Below are positions 43,301 through 53,699 of a DNA stretch of 64,000 nt, in pieces. The number at the start of each line of letters is the position of its first letter. Position 1 is the stretch's first letter. Position numbers and translations under genes: made by a program. Below the pieces are notes generated by a model. That model searched no databases. It was not told the DNA's origin and was given only the letters and a program-made list of their open reading frames with translations. The stretch comes from Daedaleopsis sinensis (taxonomy: Eukaryota > Basidiomycota > Agaricomycetes > Polyporales > Polyporaceae), in NCBI GenBank assembly GCA_033807695.1, contig CM066302.1, positions 1,736,001-1,800,000 of the forward strand, read 5' to 3'.

Positions 43301-44517
43301 GGGAGCAGGGAGTGGTTGCGAGGGCAGACTGGCTGAGGGGAGAGCAGACTGACCTTGAGAAGTTGATATCGTGATGTTAGCATTACATACTACTTCGCTA
43401 ACGCGAAAGGCACGAGAGAGAAAGACGAACCTGCAGCGGTGCGAGAGTTATCTGGAGCCTCACTCCGGGCTCGGGTCGGTACTCCCGATGGGGGCTTGTG
43501 GAGGTTGGTTGAACGGATGGATCTTGGCACAGTCCCCAGAAGACTGCTCTTCCCGTTGGTTTGGGGTCTCTTAAGCTTCCTGGACCCCTGCGATGATGCT
43601 GGAGGTAGGGTGGAAGAGGAAGCGACAGCAGCGGGAGCTTGCCCTCTAGCCCGCATGCGGGACTTGACAGATTTAGGCGGGGAAATGCGGGGTGAAGGAT
43701 GTGCGAGTGATGTAGGTGTCGAATGCGAGTCGGATTGAGGGACGGTTGAAGAGGAAGGACGAGGAGTTGTATCCATAGGAGTACCAGTGTCGGGCTTGCG
43801 AGATGCGGGCACGGGAGTAGCATTCATATCCAGAGACAAGTCGGCACATAGAGAGTGTTGCATAGAAGGAGGGAGAGGGGTGAGGGGTGACATCGGGGTC
43901 ATGAACGGAACAGGTATAGAGTTGGAATTAGAGGCGGCGGGTTGTACGGGAGTAGTGTGTTCGAAAGTGAAGGTAGGAGAGTTTGCGGACCGAAGGTCAG
44001 GACTACTGGGACGATCAGGCTCCGGAGATGAACCTCTGGAGGAAGATGGAGGGACAGAGGCGATCCTGAACTTGGAGGGAGAACGACGGGGAGAGGGAGG
44101 CACGTTGTTGAGATCGAGCAGAGGGACAGTGGATGCTGGGGGAGGAACGGACTTTGCGCGGCGGTCTGGGGAGGCAGGAAATGAGGAGGTAGGTTGTGCA
44201 CGATGTGGAAGAGAGGAGGGCTTCGGAGGAGGGAAGAGGGCGTTGCGGGGCCGCTTGAGGTCTGGCTGGTGCTGGAGAACAGCATCCTTTGCAGGCGAGG
44301 GCGGCCGCTTGGGGTGGCCGTGCATGGTTGAATCGTCGCCGGTGTCTGTGGACGTCGGTAGCACGACGGGCGGAGAGGGATCCGTGTCCGGACGGCGTTC
44401 GGAAGAGGCGTTCTTGCGAGCCTGCTTCATGGGCGACGCCGCGAGATTCTGGGCGAAGAACTGGGGAAGCGTAGTCTGGGAGCGCGTCCGCTTGGTCGAG
44501 CTCGCTGGGAAAGCCAT
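40328..44517 (-). CDS. Microcephalin-type BRCT protein with N-terminal PIP-box
   Basis: Six exons (43431-44517, 41159-43353, 41028-41104, 40842-40974, 40634-40784, 40328-40476) sum to 3792 bases, giving 1263 residues. Residues 14-21 (QTTLPQFF) fit the PCNA-interacting consensus Qxx(L/I/M)xxFF. Residues 22 to about 1060 are disordered, Ser/Pro-rich, with KRPRNA- and KKLKQMK-type basic patches. A single BRCT domain lies at about 1063-1150: SSCRIFVDVK, LRDMGAK, CTHVVFKNG, VVGIAWVVECVEQ. The THVVFKNG..ST block, the WVxxC and the following RRKSMLPK at 1165-1172 match the N-terminal BRCT domain of microcephalin (MCPH1), where a basic KRK(C/S)M stretch also follows the domain. MCPH1 restrains condensin II and acts in DNA-damage response; the role here is inferred. 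The intron at 41105-41158 (54 bases, in frame) breaks the domain spacing if retained. The next intron has a GC donor. Confidence 0.8.
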
Positions 44518-45952
44518 CGCGGGGGACGGACGCGGAGGCGGCGGGGACGAGAAGGACGGGGTCGGGGACGAGCCTGAGCGGCGGCGCGACCAACCACACC
44601 GCGTTCTCCTTTGTTGCCGCCACGTGACCCATCACGACGCGTCGCGTCACACCCTGCCTGACCGGCGTCTGTCCGCTGTGACTGACGGTCCGCTAAGTTC
44701 TAAGTTCTAACCACCTACCGTGATCGCTGATGGCAGCCAAGAATGACATTGACCAGGCCGTCCGTGTACCAGACTCGGGTCGAGAGAGCGGATGCTTGCA
44801 AAACGACCCTCCCTACTCATCTCTCCCCGGTGAACCCTTCGAGGTCCGCCAGACCCTGCCAGACCGCGTTCAGCGCGACCGAACTCCTCCAATTCTTTCT
44901 CGCGGGCTAGGGGCTCATTGATGACTACGATTCTACCAGTCCACCCACCGCCGCATATAGCGCTCGACTACAACTATGACGACTAGTTCGTCTCTGGCAC
45001 CAACGACCACTAAAAGATGCGTCGGTCCCCTGAGGCTCTTCGCCGTCAGAAAGAACGAGAGCCCCCAAGGCATGACAACGACCCTCTCCTCATCCAACTT
45101 AAAAAGGGAAAGATGGGTTCTTTCTCTGTTCACTCGCGGTCCTGCGCTGCGCGGCCTTCATATAGATCTGAACATTCCCCCGTGAACGTCAATCCACCAA
45201 GGCCCACGGTTTGCTCTCCCTGGACCTTGCTAACGTGAATTCCGACTTTCCCCAGATCACAAACTACACCCACGGCACTGGTCTGGTAGGCAGACAAAAT
45301 CGCCGAAACAATGGATTTGGAGGACGTCGAGTTCATGAAACCGAACGCTCACGAAGATACCCCGTCCGACGCTGCTACATTACTGACGGCCTAGATCACT
45401 GTGTGCCTCAGGAAAACTCTCACTATGTACAAAAGAACGCTGCTTCGTATTTCAAGATCATAGATTCGACAAGATTGATTGTACATGAGACATCATGAAA
45501 CGTACAAGGCTGCGAGGGTAGTCCAGGATCGTAGCAGATTTTAACGCGAGAACGCATAGTCAGATCGCTCGACAAGTGGCGACACGATTGTCTCCAGCTT
45601 CGACGAGTTGCCACTCGGAGACGTGGGAAGCACTTGGAAGCCCACCTGAGTCACCATCAACCATACCGACAATCGGATGCAAGCATCAGGCCAGGCATTT
45701 GAGACGGCCATGTGGTCGTTCAGTAATGTCCGTCGCCATCGCGCACGAGGGTTTGAGATAGTAGGAGTGCACCCAGTGCGAAGGTAGCACCCATTGCGGC
45801 CCGCAGGCGCAAACCGTTGAGGTCAGCCAAAGGACAAGTGACGCATCAAGAAGATGGTCGTATGCGATAGCGGGAGATGTGTGGGTGATAAAGTCAGCAT
45901 GAACTGCGCAGCAAAAGGACACGACCAAGCGAATGAAGCTTGCAAGTCGAAC
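44518..45952. other. Intergenic stretch between BRCT and coiled-coil genes
   Basis: Open frames of 60-95 codons on the plus strand at 44730-45500 show no family motif; a basic stretch (RSPEALRRQKEREPPRHDND, 45017 onward) is the most protein-like. I support no gene. The left end is the promoter side of the BRCT gene. Confidence 0.4.
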
Positions 45953-47396
45953 CTAGCAGGAAACGCGACTTACCCCAATGTATCGCATGAACCTGTTCAA
46001 ATCTTCTTCCCTGCTGCCCCGAAGACCCGCGTCGGCCCAGCTCCGGCGTCCACCATCCGAGCTCACGCCGGTGCCAGTACTGTTGGGACGGGACTGTACG
46101 CCGCCGCGGCGCCTGACTGCAGCACCTTGGACTTGCTCGTCCGTCACCTCGTCGCCTTCGTACGGCACGAGTCCGTAGTCGCGAACCAGGGCCTTGGCGT
46201 CCTCTGGTCCCAAGGAGACAAGTGTCATGAGATTCGGGGGGAATAATGGGGAGGGGGTCGGCTCTTCGATCTCCGGCAACCCCGGGCCACCGCCCAGCCC
46301 GCCCTGAGCCTCGAGCGCCGTGACCGCCGCTGAGGTCCGGACGGACCGTCCGTCCGTCTTGATTGAGAGGCGGTTGATAGGATTCTCGGCTGAGCCACGC
46401 CCACGTCCCGCGCCAGGCTCCGGGGAACCTTTGCTTTGTGTGGCAGAGTTGGGCGCATCTTTCACAGGGGGGACATCGAGAGGGCGGAGCAGCGGCTCCA
46501 GCGGTTCCTCCAGGTCGGAGGCGCGAATCAATGCGTTATGGCGACGCGCTTCTCTAAAGGCATGCATGTCAGACAAGTACGAAACGCCGCCTTTGGGACC
46601 ATGCGATGGAGACATACGAGTTGTGAAGACTTGTCTTCACCCGAAGCAGATGCCACTGATACTCCTCTATCTCGTCTCGGAGTGAGGACGAGATACGCGC
46701 AGCCAACTAACAGTGATTCAGTTCGAAAGACGACATCTAATGCATGAAGACTGTAACATACCTCTTGCTGCACACGATCGGCGACAGCCTGCTTGACTAT
46801 CTGCGCCACAATCTGGTTGACTGTGGGTCGCAGGGTCTCGCGCAGATGAGTCTTAGCGTTGTCCTGCAGGGCTGTCTTGAGCTGCTGCATTCTTTCTTCT
46901 CGTCTCGTGTGTTCATCGTTTACATCGCCGCGTACCGCCGCGATCTATATCAAACGTTTAAATGCAGAGATGAGTTGAATGTCACGGGCATGCTCATGGT
47001 TCTGCGACCCACCTGATTCAATGCTTCTACTGCTGGACCAAGCGAGGCCACTTGTATAGTCTGATCGCCCATTAGATCGAAAGTCTTGCCAAGCGACCCG
47101 AGGGTGCTTTGCATGATTTTCAGCAATTCTGAGACTGCCTCGGCAGTCGGATTGGAACGGCCACCCGCCGTGTTGAGAGAACTTGAAGCAGTAGTCGCAG
47201 CGGCAGTTGCTTGCAGCTCAGACTCATCGCCCTTGGGAGTCTCCGGAGGAGAAGGCGGCGCGTCCTTCATCTTCTGTGGGTAGTAGCCGCGTGAACATAA
47301 CGCGTATCCGGTAGCTCAGATTGAATGACATACCTTTTTCCCGTGGTCGCCGCCACGAGTGTTTGCTTCCTCCGACCTCTTGCCGCCCTTTGTCAT
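45953..47396 (-). CDS. Coiled-coil protein, conserved-looking, unknown function
   Basis: Five exons (47334-47396, 47013-47273, 46762-46944, 46618-46664, 45953-46553) sum to 1155 bases, giving 384 residues. It starts MTKGGKRSEEANTRGGDHGK. An amphipathic region (AVSELLKIMQSTLGSLGKTF, IQVASLGPAVEALNQ) is followed by a helical block (VNDEHTRREERMQQLKTAL, NQIVAQIVKQAVADRVQQE) and a 47-base micro-exon-like piece encoding EYQWHLLRVKTSLHNS. The fourth intron gives LHNSEARRHNALIRASDLEE. This 'LHNSEARRxNxLIR..LxPLLRP' pattern recurs in fungal proteins I remember only as hypothetical. The C-terminus (VRDYGLVPYEGDEVTDEQ) is followed by a serine-rich part. The stop at 45953 follows GTAAGT, so a further 3' exon is possible. 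Function unknown. Confidence 0.65.
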
Positions 47397-48769
47397 CGTA
47401 CTAATAGCGAGAGTTCGAGTCTTCACAGGTATAGGATGATGGGGGCCTGGATGTCAGCCGTTGCTCAATGCTCCGCCCTTTTAAACGGTAAATCAATCGA
47501 TAGCAAATTGCTCTAAGTTCTGGTGTGCATGTTGCACACGCGAGAAGGAAGCCTGCTATTCGGTACCTGAGCACGACCCTGCCAGGTGCTGCGGTACCCG
47601 TGCACCGTGCCTAGGGTCTCATCCGCCACGTGTGCGCCGCGAGTTCAGGACGAGTACTCAGTATCAATGAGTTTACCCCCTCTGGCCGAGCGCATAAAGC
47701 TGATGGGACATCGGGTAGAGTAAGAAAGAAGTAGATAGAAGGCTGACGAGAGAGTACATACAAACTAGGCCATTGCTAGGCGACAGTGGGTGAACAGGCC
47801 GGAGGAAGGTTTTGTAGTGATCATGAGGAATGGCCATGACGTTCGAGGGCAACCTGTACGTAACATCCTGAGTGAGAGGAATACATGAAATTTTCACATT
47901 GCAGGAATATGGAGGGAGGCGTGCTCCGTTGTTGGACCGGAGCCGAATATGCCACTCAGTCCCACTCTGGACCGCGGACCTGACTGAAATTCAGAGAGGG
48001 AGGTAGTCGGACACAGCAACGCCAACCACAGCACTGGAATACACTCAACACACATATGTGTACTTGTAACGCGGCGCGTACGTGAGGACACTTATAGCGC
48101 GAAGAGGGATGAGGCTGAGGCTGTCCTCGCGGAGTCCACGGATGGCAAGACCATGCGCATTGCGTTTGACCGACCAGTGGTGCCATAGTTGCGTTGACTG
48201 CGTCCTGTCACACAGGTTTAGTATAGGGAGGATCTGCCGTGCTGAGTGCGATGCCCGTGCGCTAAAAGAAGTTCCTCTCGGAGGAGTGTACAGGTTGATG
48301 ACATGACTGCAGGCACTGCAGCCTCTGCAGCAGGGTAATTCTGAGTAAGGCGCCCCGGTGATCGCGAAGTGTGGGGATCTGGGGTATACTCGGATTATCG
48401 AGAGTTGCACAGATGGAACTTGTGGGTTGGAGGAGAGATGCGGTGAGGTTCGAGGTTGGGAACCAACTTCTTCTGCAGCCCGCAGACTCACTGTGAGCTG
48501 TGTTTAACGCCCACCTTGGCGGCACTGCCTCGGCTATATTTGGCGCCAGGGCAAAGCCGGTGCCCCCCGGGCCCGGGCGCGCCGCTCGAACGTTCAACAA
48601 CTTCTCGTAGGACCTTCACCACAAGGCGGTTCCCCTTTGGAACGCATAAATATGCCAGCTCTTCAGAGTGTTGTCTCTCCCAAGAGCTCAGCCAGCCAGC
48701 TAGCATCCCCCGCGCTACACGACTTCTCCGACTCCCCACTAGTGCCGCCACCACGCCTCCGAGTCCGAC
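47397..48769. other. Divergent promoter region
   Basis: About 1.37 kb between two head-to-head genes (starts at 47396 minus and 48770 plus). I support no gene; the open frame at 48045-48491 on the minus strand lacks motifs and overlaps frames on the other strand. Confidence 0.5.
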
Positions 48770-49314
48770 ATGCCTCTCCCTGATCTTATCACATATCGCT
48801 ACAACGGCACATTGGTGTATGTTCTGCCCGCCCCGTCCTACGAGGTAAGTTTCTGATACGGCATATCTCCGACGGGCATATTCTAACATGCCAAGTGTAG
48901 GAGGGAATTGCCCTAGTGCAGGGAAGCTTCGATGAGCTCAGCAGCATCGATGCCGACTACATAACTATCTGTGTCAATGCCATGGTCGGTGGAAAACGCA
49001 CACACATACGGATCGGTCCCGCCGCATGGTCCAAAGTTCTTCCTTCACTAGCGCGATACGAGGTTCTTGACATCTTCGTCAAGAATCCCAAGATCGTCGT
49101 GGACTCCGCAGACGCGCCCCCAACGTATGAGGACGCGAAGGCGAAGAGTGGCACAGACAACTTCCTTGCACCCTCTCGCGGCCCTACGCCCCAGAACTCG
49201 CCGAAACACAAATCGGTCACGCTACCATACCACTCTTCACGATCCAATCTCTCCCCCAGTGCCGTCGGCTCTACTAAATGGACAAAGGTTATGTTCAACA
49301 AGCGGTCCCATTGA
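48770..49314 (+). CDS. Small protein with a PPxY motif, unknown function
   Basis: Two exons (48770-48844, 48901-49314) separated by a 56-base intron (GTAAGT...TGTAG) give 162 residues. The first 95 residues look like a compact beta/alpha domain (LITYRYNGTLVYVLPAP, GSFDELSSIDADYITICVNA, KVLPSLARYEVLDIFV). They are followed by DADAPPTYEDAKAK-type sequence containing PPTY (PPxY, the ligand of WW domains of Nedd4/Rsp5 ligases), and a Ser/Pro/Lys-rich tail ending KWTKVMFNKRSH. The first exon sits in a good context and the splice sites are canonical, so the model is reliable. I know no functional name. The PPxY motif suggests ubiquitin-ligase or trafficking contacts, which is inference. Confidence 0.7.
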
Positions 49315-50040
49315 CTGTTATTCGTTTACACAAGGCATGACGCATACCACCATCGCCATTGTATTTACTCGATACCAACTGTGTTGTCTCCTCCTCGTCC
49401 TTCCTTACAGAAGAGTCATCCATTGAACACGAACTATCACCTAGCATGGTAGTACTCTCCACATTTTGTCCGACTCCAGACTACCTACCTTGTGTACATA
49501 TGTAATGCATTCCATCGTTCAGCGGTACCGGTGCCCGTGCCCATTTGTAGATTGTCACTTGTAAAGCACTTGTACTATATGCGTCCAAACCATGATATCC
49601 TAAAGCCCTCAAAGCAAATCCATCATCCCTAACATTCCCCTTGATAGGCAGCGAAACACGAGCAAATTGCGGATCTTCCGGGTCGTGAAGCAGCACTCAC
49701 TTTCAAGAATCAAGTTTGCTGTGCGCTGAACTTGATGAACATGACCGATGAGAACCGTTTCTCTATGTCGGTCACTCGCTACGAGAATGTTGACGCAGCC
49801 CCAGGAGCTAATGCCCGCGGCCCCTGGACCATGTCATCCGACCTGATTTTCGCATACTCGGGCGGTGTTTCGTATATGGGCGTCGCTCTTCGACGAGGCT
49901 GAATGGATCCAAGTACACTTCCTAAATATACATAGCATGTATCATACCCCAAATATCACAGCGCGAGTCTCACCAGGGGCCCAGAGCATGTACTGTGAAT
50001 TCGGCGCACAAGGACACCGCTCCTAGGAAGCTGACTATGT
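49315..50040. other. Intergenic stretch
   Basis: About 725 bases; only a short minus-strand frame at 49481-49696 without motifs. No gene supported. Confidence 0.45.
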
Positions 50041-51243
50041 GTGAGGCCGTCGTGCTGCCAAAGTTGCTCTTTATTACGCCGCAACGTGCGTATGCACCTC
50101 AAAGTTCACCGCCCCGCTAGCAGCATGTCCTCGACCACCACCACTGCTAGCGAGACCGTGCGGCCTCTGGTTCATTCCAATCCACAACAAAGCACGATAC
50201 CCTACCGATCTCTATTCCTCAGGGGACGTAACAGTCTGAAGGCTCCGATCGTACGCTGCCAGTCTGCTCTCCTGTCCACGAAGCAGTTCCTGCAAGGCCG
50301 TGACCGATCATCGTCATGTTCGACACCGGCGCAGGACGAATCGTTGCCGTGCAATAGCGACGTTTGCCACGGAATAGAGTCGCCGCAGTCCGGGAGTACC
50401 AATCACACAGTACATCCTCGTTCCTGTGCAGACGACATTCCATTCCACGCCGGCTCCATACATCCCTCCATTCCGATCACTCCTTCCGCAGAGTCACGGC
50501 CCAACTCATCGACGTCTCATGGACGCCGTGCTTTGGCCCAAGACCCCGTGGATGCCATGCATACGGACTCCCGCACACGACCTGCGCCGCAGCTTCCACC
50601 AATGCGAAGCACATTGTACGACTCGGAGAAGATGATACGCGAGCTTGAGCAACTTGGAGCATCCGTTCGCGACAGCGCTCGGGCAAACAACGGCGGCCCA
50701 AGCCCTACCTGGTGTCCTAGTGACCTGGCACGGTCCGCGTCTGCTTCGTCTCTTCGATCAGGCAGCCCTACTAGCCATGCTGCACCTGATCAGGAGTCGA
50801 GCGACTACATCGAAGAGTCAACTAGGAGCGGTTGGGACGAACACAATCATACCAGTCGCACCGACGAGGGAAAGGGGAAAGCCTGCATACACGAACCCGA
50901 CTTCAAGAAAGAGCAAGTGAGTAATATAGCCTTCTGATACCAGAGCAACCTACTGACGCATGAAGAAGGATAATGCCCGAAGTGTGCCGAGGACGTATTT
51001 CGGGTCAGGAGGATGCGCCGATGCTCTCGAGGTCAGCTCATGAAACATGCGGACCGCGTGAACTAACAGTAATCAACTCACGACTCATAGGGTGGAGACC
51101 CTTGGGGTAAAAGCCCCGAGTCCAATATAGGGTGGGCTGTTATTCACAGGAACGCAGACAGAGCCCGCCGGCGTCGTCGCCGCGGCCTGGTGGTTATGAA
51201 CCCGGATCCGGAGCCAGAACACAGCCATGTTTCATACTTCTAA
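50041..51243 (+). CDS. Unknown serine-rich protein with arginine-rich C-terminus
   Basis: Three exons (50041-50916, 50966-51031, 51091-51243) sum to 1095 bases, giving 364 residues; ATG 50125 (MSSTTTTASETV) is an alternative start in frame. Most of the protein is Ser/Thr/Pro-rich and probably disordered, with one helical segment (LYDSEKMIRELEQLGASVRD). The C-terminal exons give NARSVPRTYFGSGGCADALE, then GGDPWGKSPESNIGWAVIHR, then a run of arginines (RARRRRRRGLVVMNPDPEPE) and the end SHVSYF. The second acceptor is of the tandem type (atgaagaag), so isoforms differing by one lysine are possible. No family recognised. The arginine run may be a nuclear signal. Confidence 0.55.
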
Positions 51244-51768
51244 CTCCACCCCACATTTACTGTAGACGACTATGGCAACTTGTGCAGCTCTACATTAGCA
51301 AACGCAAGTTGCCATCCTCGTCAACTCACAAAGATGCTTGTAGTGTATGTTCGACGGAGCATAAGGGCGGGGCACAGGCTTACACCGATGTACTGTGCAA
51401 ACTTCACCGTAATTGTATAACATTGACAGTGGCACGCACCTGAGCGCTGATCATGAACGCTGAGCATCGCCCATACTACGCGCCGAGGAAGTTCTCTAGT
51501 CACGTATACCGACATAGCATCGCGGGTAATAACCCGTTTACCACCACAAAAAGCGCCCGCCTATGAGGATTTCGAAGTTCCCTATTTCATCACTGTGCAC
51601 TGCTGTACCTGGGCGCAGGCTCCTCGAGGATATGCGGGAATCACCATATCAGCATCGCCATTAAGATGCGGTCCGAAACTTACTCACCTCAGAATTATAT
51701 TCAGGGTACCAAAGAAGGCAGTCAGTATGTAGGCATTCCTTTCGCGCCTCGAGGCTGAAGCAGCAACC
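51244..51768. other. Convergent intergenic stretch
   Basis: About 525 bases between two convergent genes. No gene, repeat or RNA recognised. Confidence 0.45.
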
Positions 51769-53482
51769 CTACGTCCTCTGGTGTCGAGTCAACGCTTTAC
51801 TTCTGAAGGTCGCGTTGTATTGCAACAAATTGTTGATATCCCGCACCCAGTCATCTTCCTTTCCGGGACCAACGCCTTCCCCACCTATTCCACCGACGCC
51901 GTATCCTTCCTCGCCCGCACGCATCTGCGGAGGCTCGGAAATGGACGAGCGGTTGATACAGGGAATGGGGTAGAGGGAGGCCCGAACGGTGACGGACTCC
52001 CCTGGACTTAGGACGTGGGAGATCTGTCCATCCATCGACAGGCCAGCTGAGGCGCGTGAACGATCACTGATCTGTCACGACCCCGCAGATGCGAGGGTGC
52101 GATCACGGGGAAGGTTAGTAGGAGTATGACGAGTCAATTCACAAAATACAACGCACTTTCAATGTGATCGAAGACGAAGACGGGAAGACCAACGGACGGA
52201 AGGATAAACTCCTTGGGCATATGGGTGTCAGAACTATTGCACTTAGTGAAGGATGGACGATGGGTCCACCCGCGGAGAGTGAGTAAGCCGTTGACCCCGT
52301 TGGAGTTGACACGATTAGCCCGTCCGACTGCAACAAAAGAGTCAAGAAAACGAACAACTGCCGATAATAGGGGCGATATAGACGTACCACCGCCTCCGTT
52401 AGATGTTGTCCATCTACAAATACGTCGATAGTGTTGAGATGTGGACTTGAACCCCGGTGTAGAGCGATTTCGTTCATAACTTGCCAATCTGGAGACGATG
52501 TCACGGAAATTTTTGGTGTACGACAAAACGATGACATACCATCGCATTGCGTGTCGATGTCGTCTCCGCTAGAGTTCTGGAACGAGCACGAGAGTCGCAT
52601 TCGATGTAGAACCGTGATACGTCCCGCAAAAGCGCTGTCAATAGCTTTCGTGTAATCGTCAATATCTTAACACCCATCAGCTTAGCTAGATCCTTGAAAA
52701 CATGGGTCGATGCACGCACGGAAAGGTAGTAAGAACCCAAGAGTACCCATCGAAAAGCTGAGCACCGGAGGCACCGCGCCAACTTTGAAAAGTGACGATG
52801 CGTGCAGTATTGTCCCGTCTCCGCCCAGAGTGATTACTAGGTCAATCGGTTGGGCATCCGGTCCTACGAGAGCGATAATTTGTCTGCCAGTGTGTACATG
52901 GGTCGTGACTTGGACGAACCTGGCCGCCACACCTTGACGCCGTCGGGTATGTCAGCTCGGTCTTCATGAAAGACTTCAACATCCGGGTAGTTTCGGCGAA
53001 TGTAGCTGGGAGACGAAGATACAGAGTCTTAATTTGTCGTCATAAGGTTGCATGATAGAAGTGCACGTACGCGAGCAGAGTGTCAATAGCGTCGATGACA
53101 GGTTTAGTGCGGAGCTTGTTGACAATGAGAACGGATTTTGGGGCGATGCCATGGGTAACGCGTCTGCCTTAGAGCATATTCAGCTACTGCAAGGAAACAC
53201 AGGATTGTAAATTGTCTGTAGAGTCAGAGCGCAGGAGGGTGCAGGGTAGGCATTTGAAGGAAGTACTCGCGGACAAACGAGTGTAAAGGATTGGAGTCGG
53301 ACTCACGTTGCATACGAGCGTTGGGCACATACTCCGCTGACTATACGACCTCCTGGATGTCGGTTTGACAGAGTAGATCGTTCATGGAGGGTGCGGAGAA
53401 GCTGCTGAGTAGCATGGCGAGCGGAAGATGTTCGACAAGCGAGGAGAGCAGGGCAGATGCGGAGAGAGAGGAGCCTGGACAT
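51769..53482 (-). CDS. NAD kinase, mitochondrial-type leader
   Basis: Eight exons (53307-53482, 53071-53163, 52931-53005, 52720-52883, 52540-52665, 52388-52488, 52157-52327, 51769-52071) sum to 1209 bases, giving 402 residues. The catalytic motif GGDGT is at 135-139 and the NAD-binding [13 protein letters not shown] at 255-267, with [14 protein letters not shown] and the C-terminal [13 protein letters not shown] also as in the family. NAD kinase phosphorylates NAD(H) to NADP(H). The leader from the chosen ATG ([20 protein letters not shown]) is rich in Arg/Ser/Leu/Ala without acidic residues, like a mitochondrial presequence and like yeast Pos5. An upstream ATG at 53533 would add 17 residues including a Glu. 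The third intron (52884-52930) uses a weak GTGGCG donor and is the least certain junction. Confidence 0.92.
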
Positions 53483-53699
53483 AGGATTGCGCGTGGAGGT
53501 CGCAGAGGCGGCAGGCAAGCTTTCGGAGGTCAACAGACGCGCAGCTCAGCACGACCCGCGACGTCATCGTCCTCAGAAGCGCCCACAGGTTGAGACCGAG
53601 AGCGAAAGATACATTCAAAACGAGCTGGTAGCTACAGAGTAAATTACAACAGCACATCGAGCTCATACACGCACTCTCTTGCCGCACTTTCAGATACTC

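Noticed and set aside
43787..44710. 307-codon plus-strand open frame
   Set aside because: Antisense to the first exon of the BRCT gene, with Gly/Glu/Arg-biased composition and no motif.
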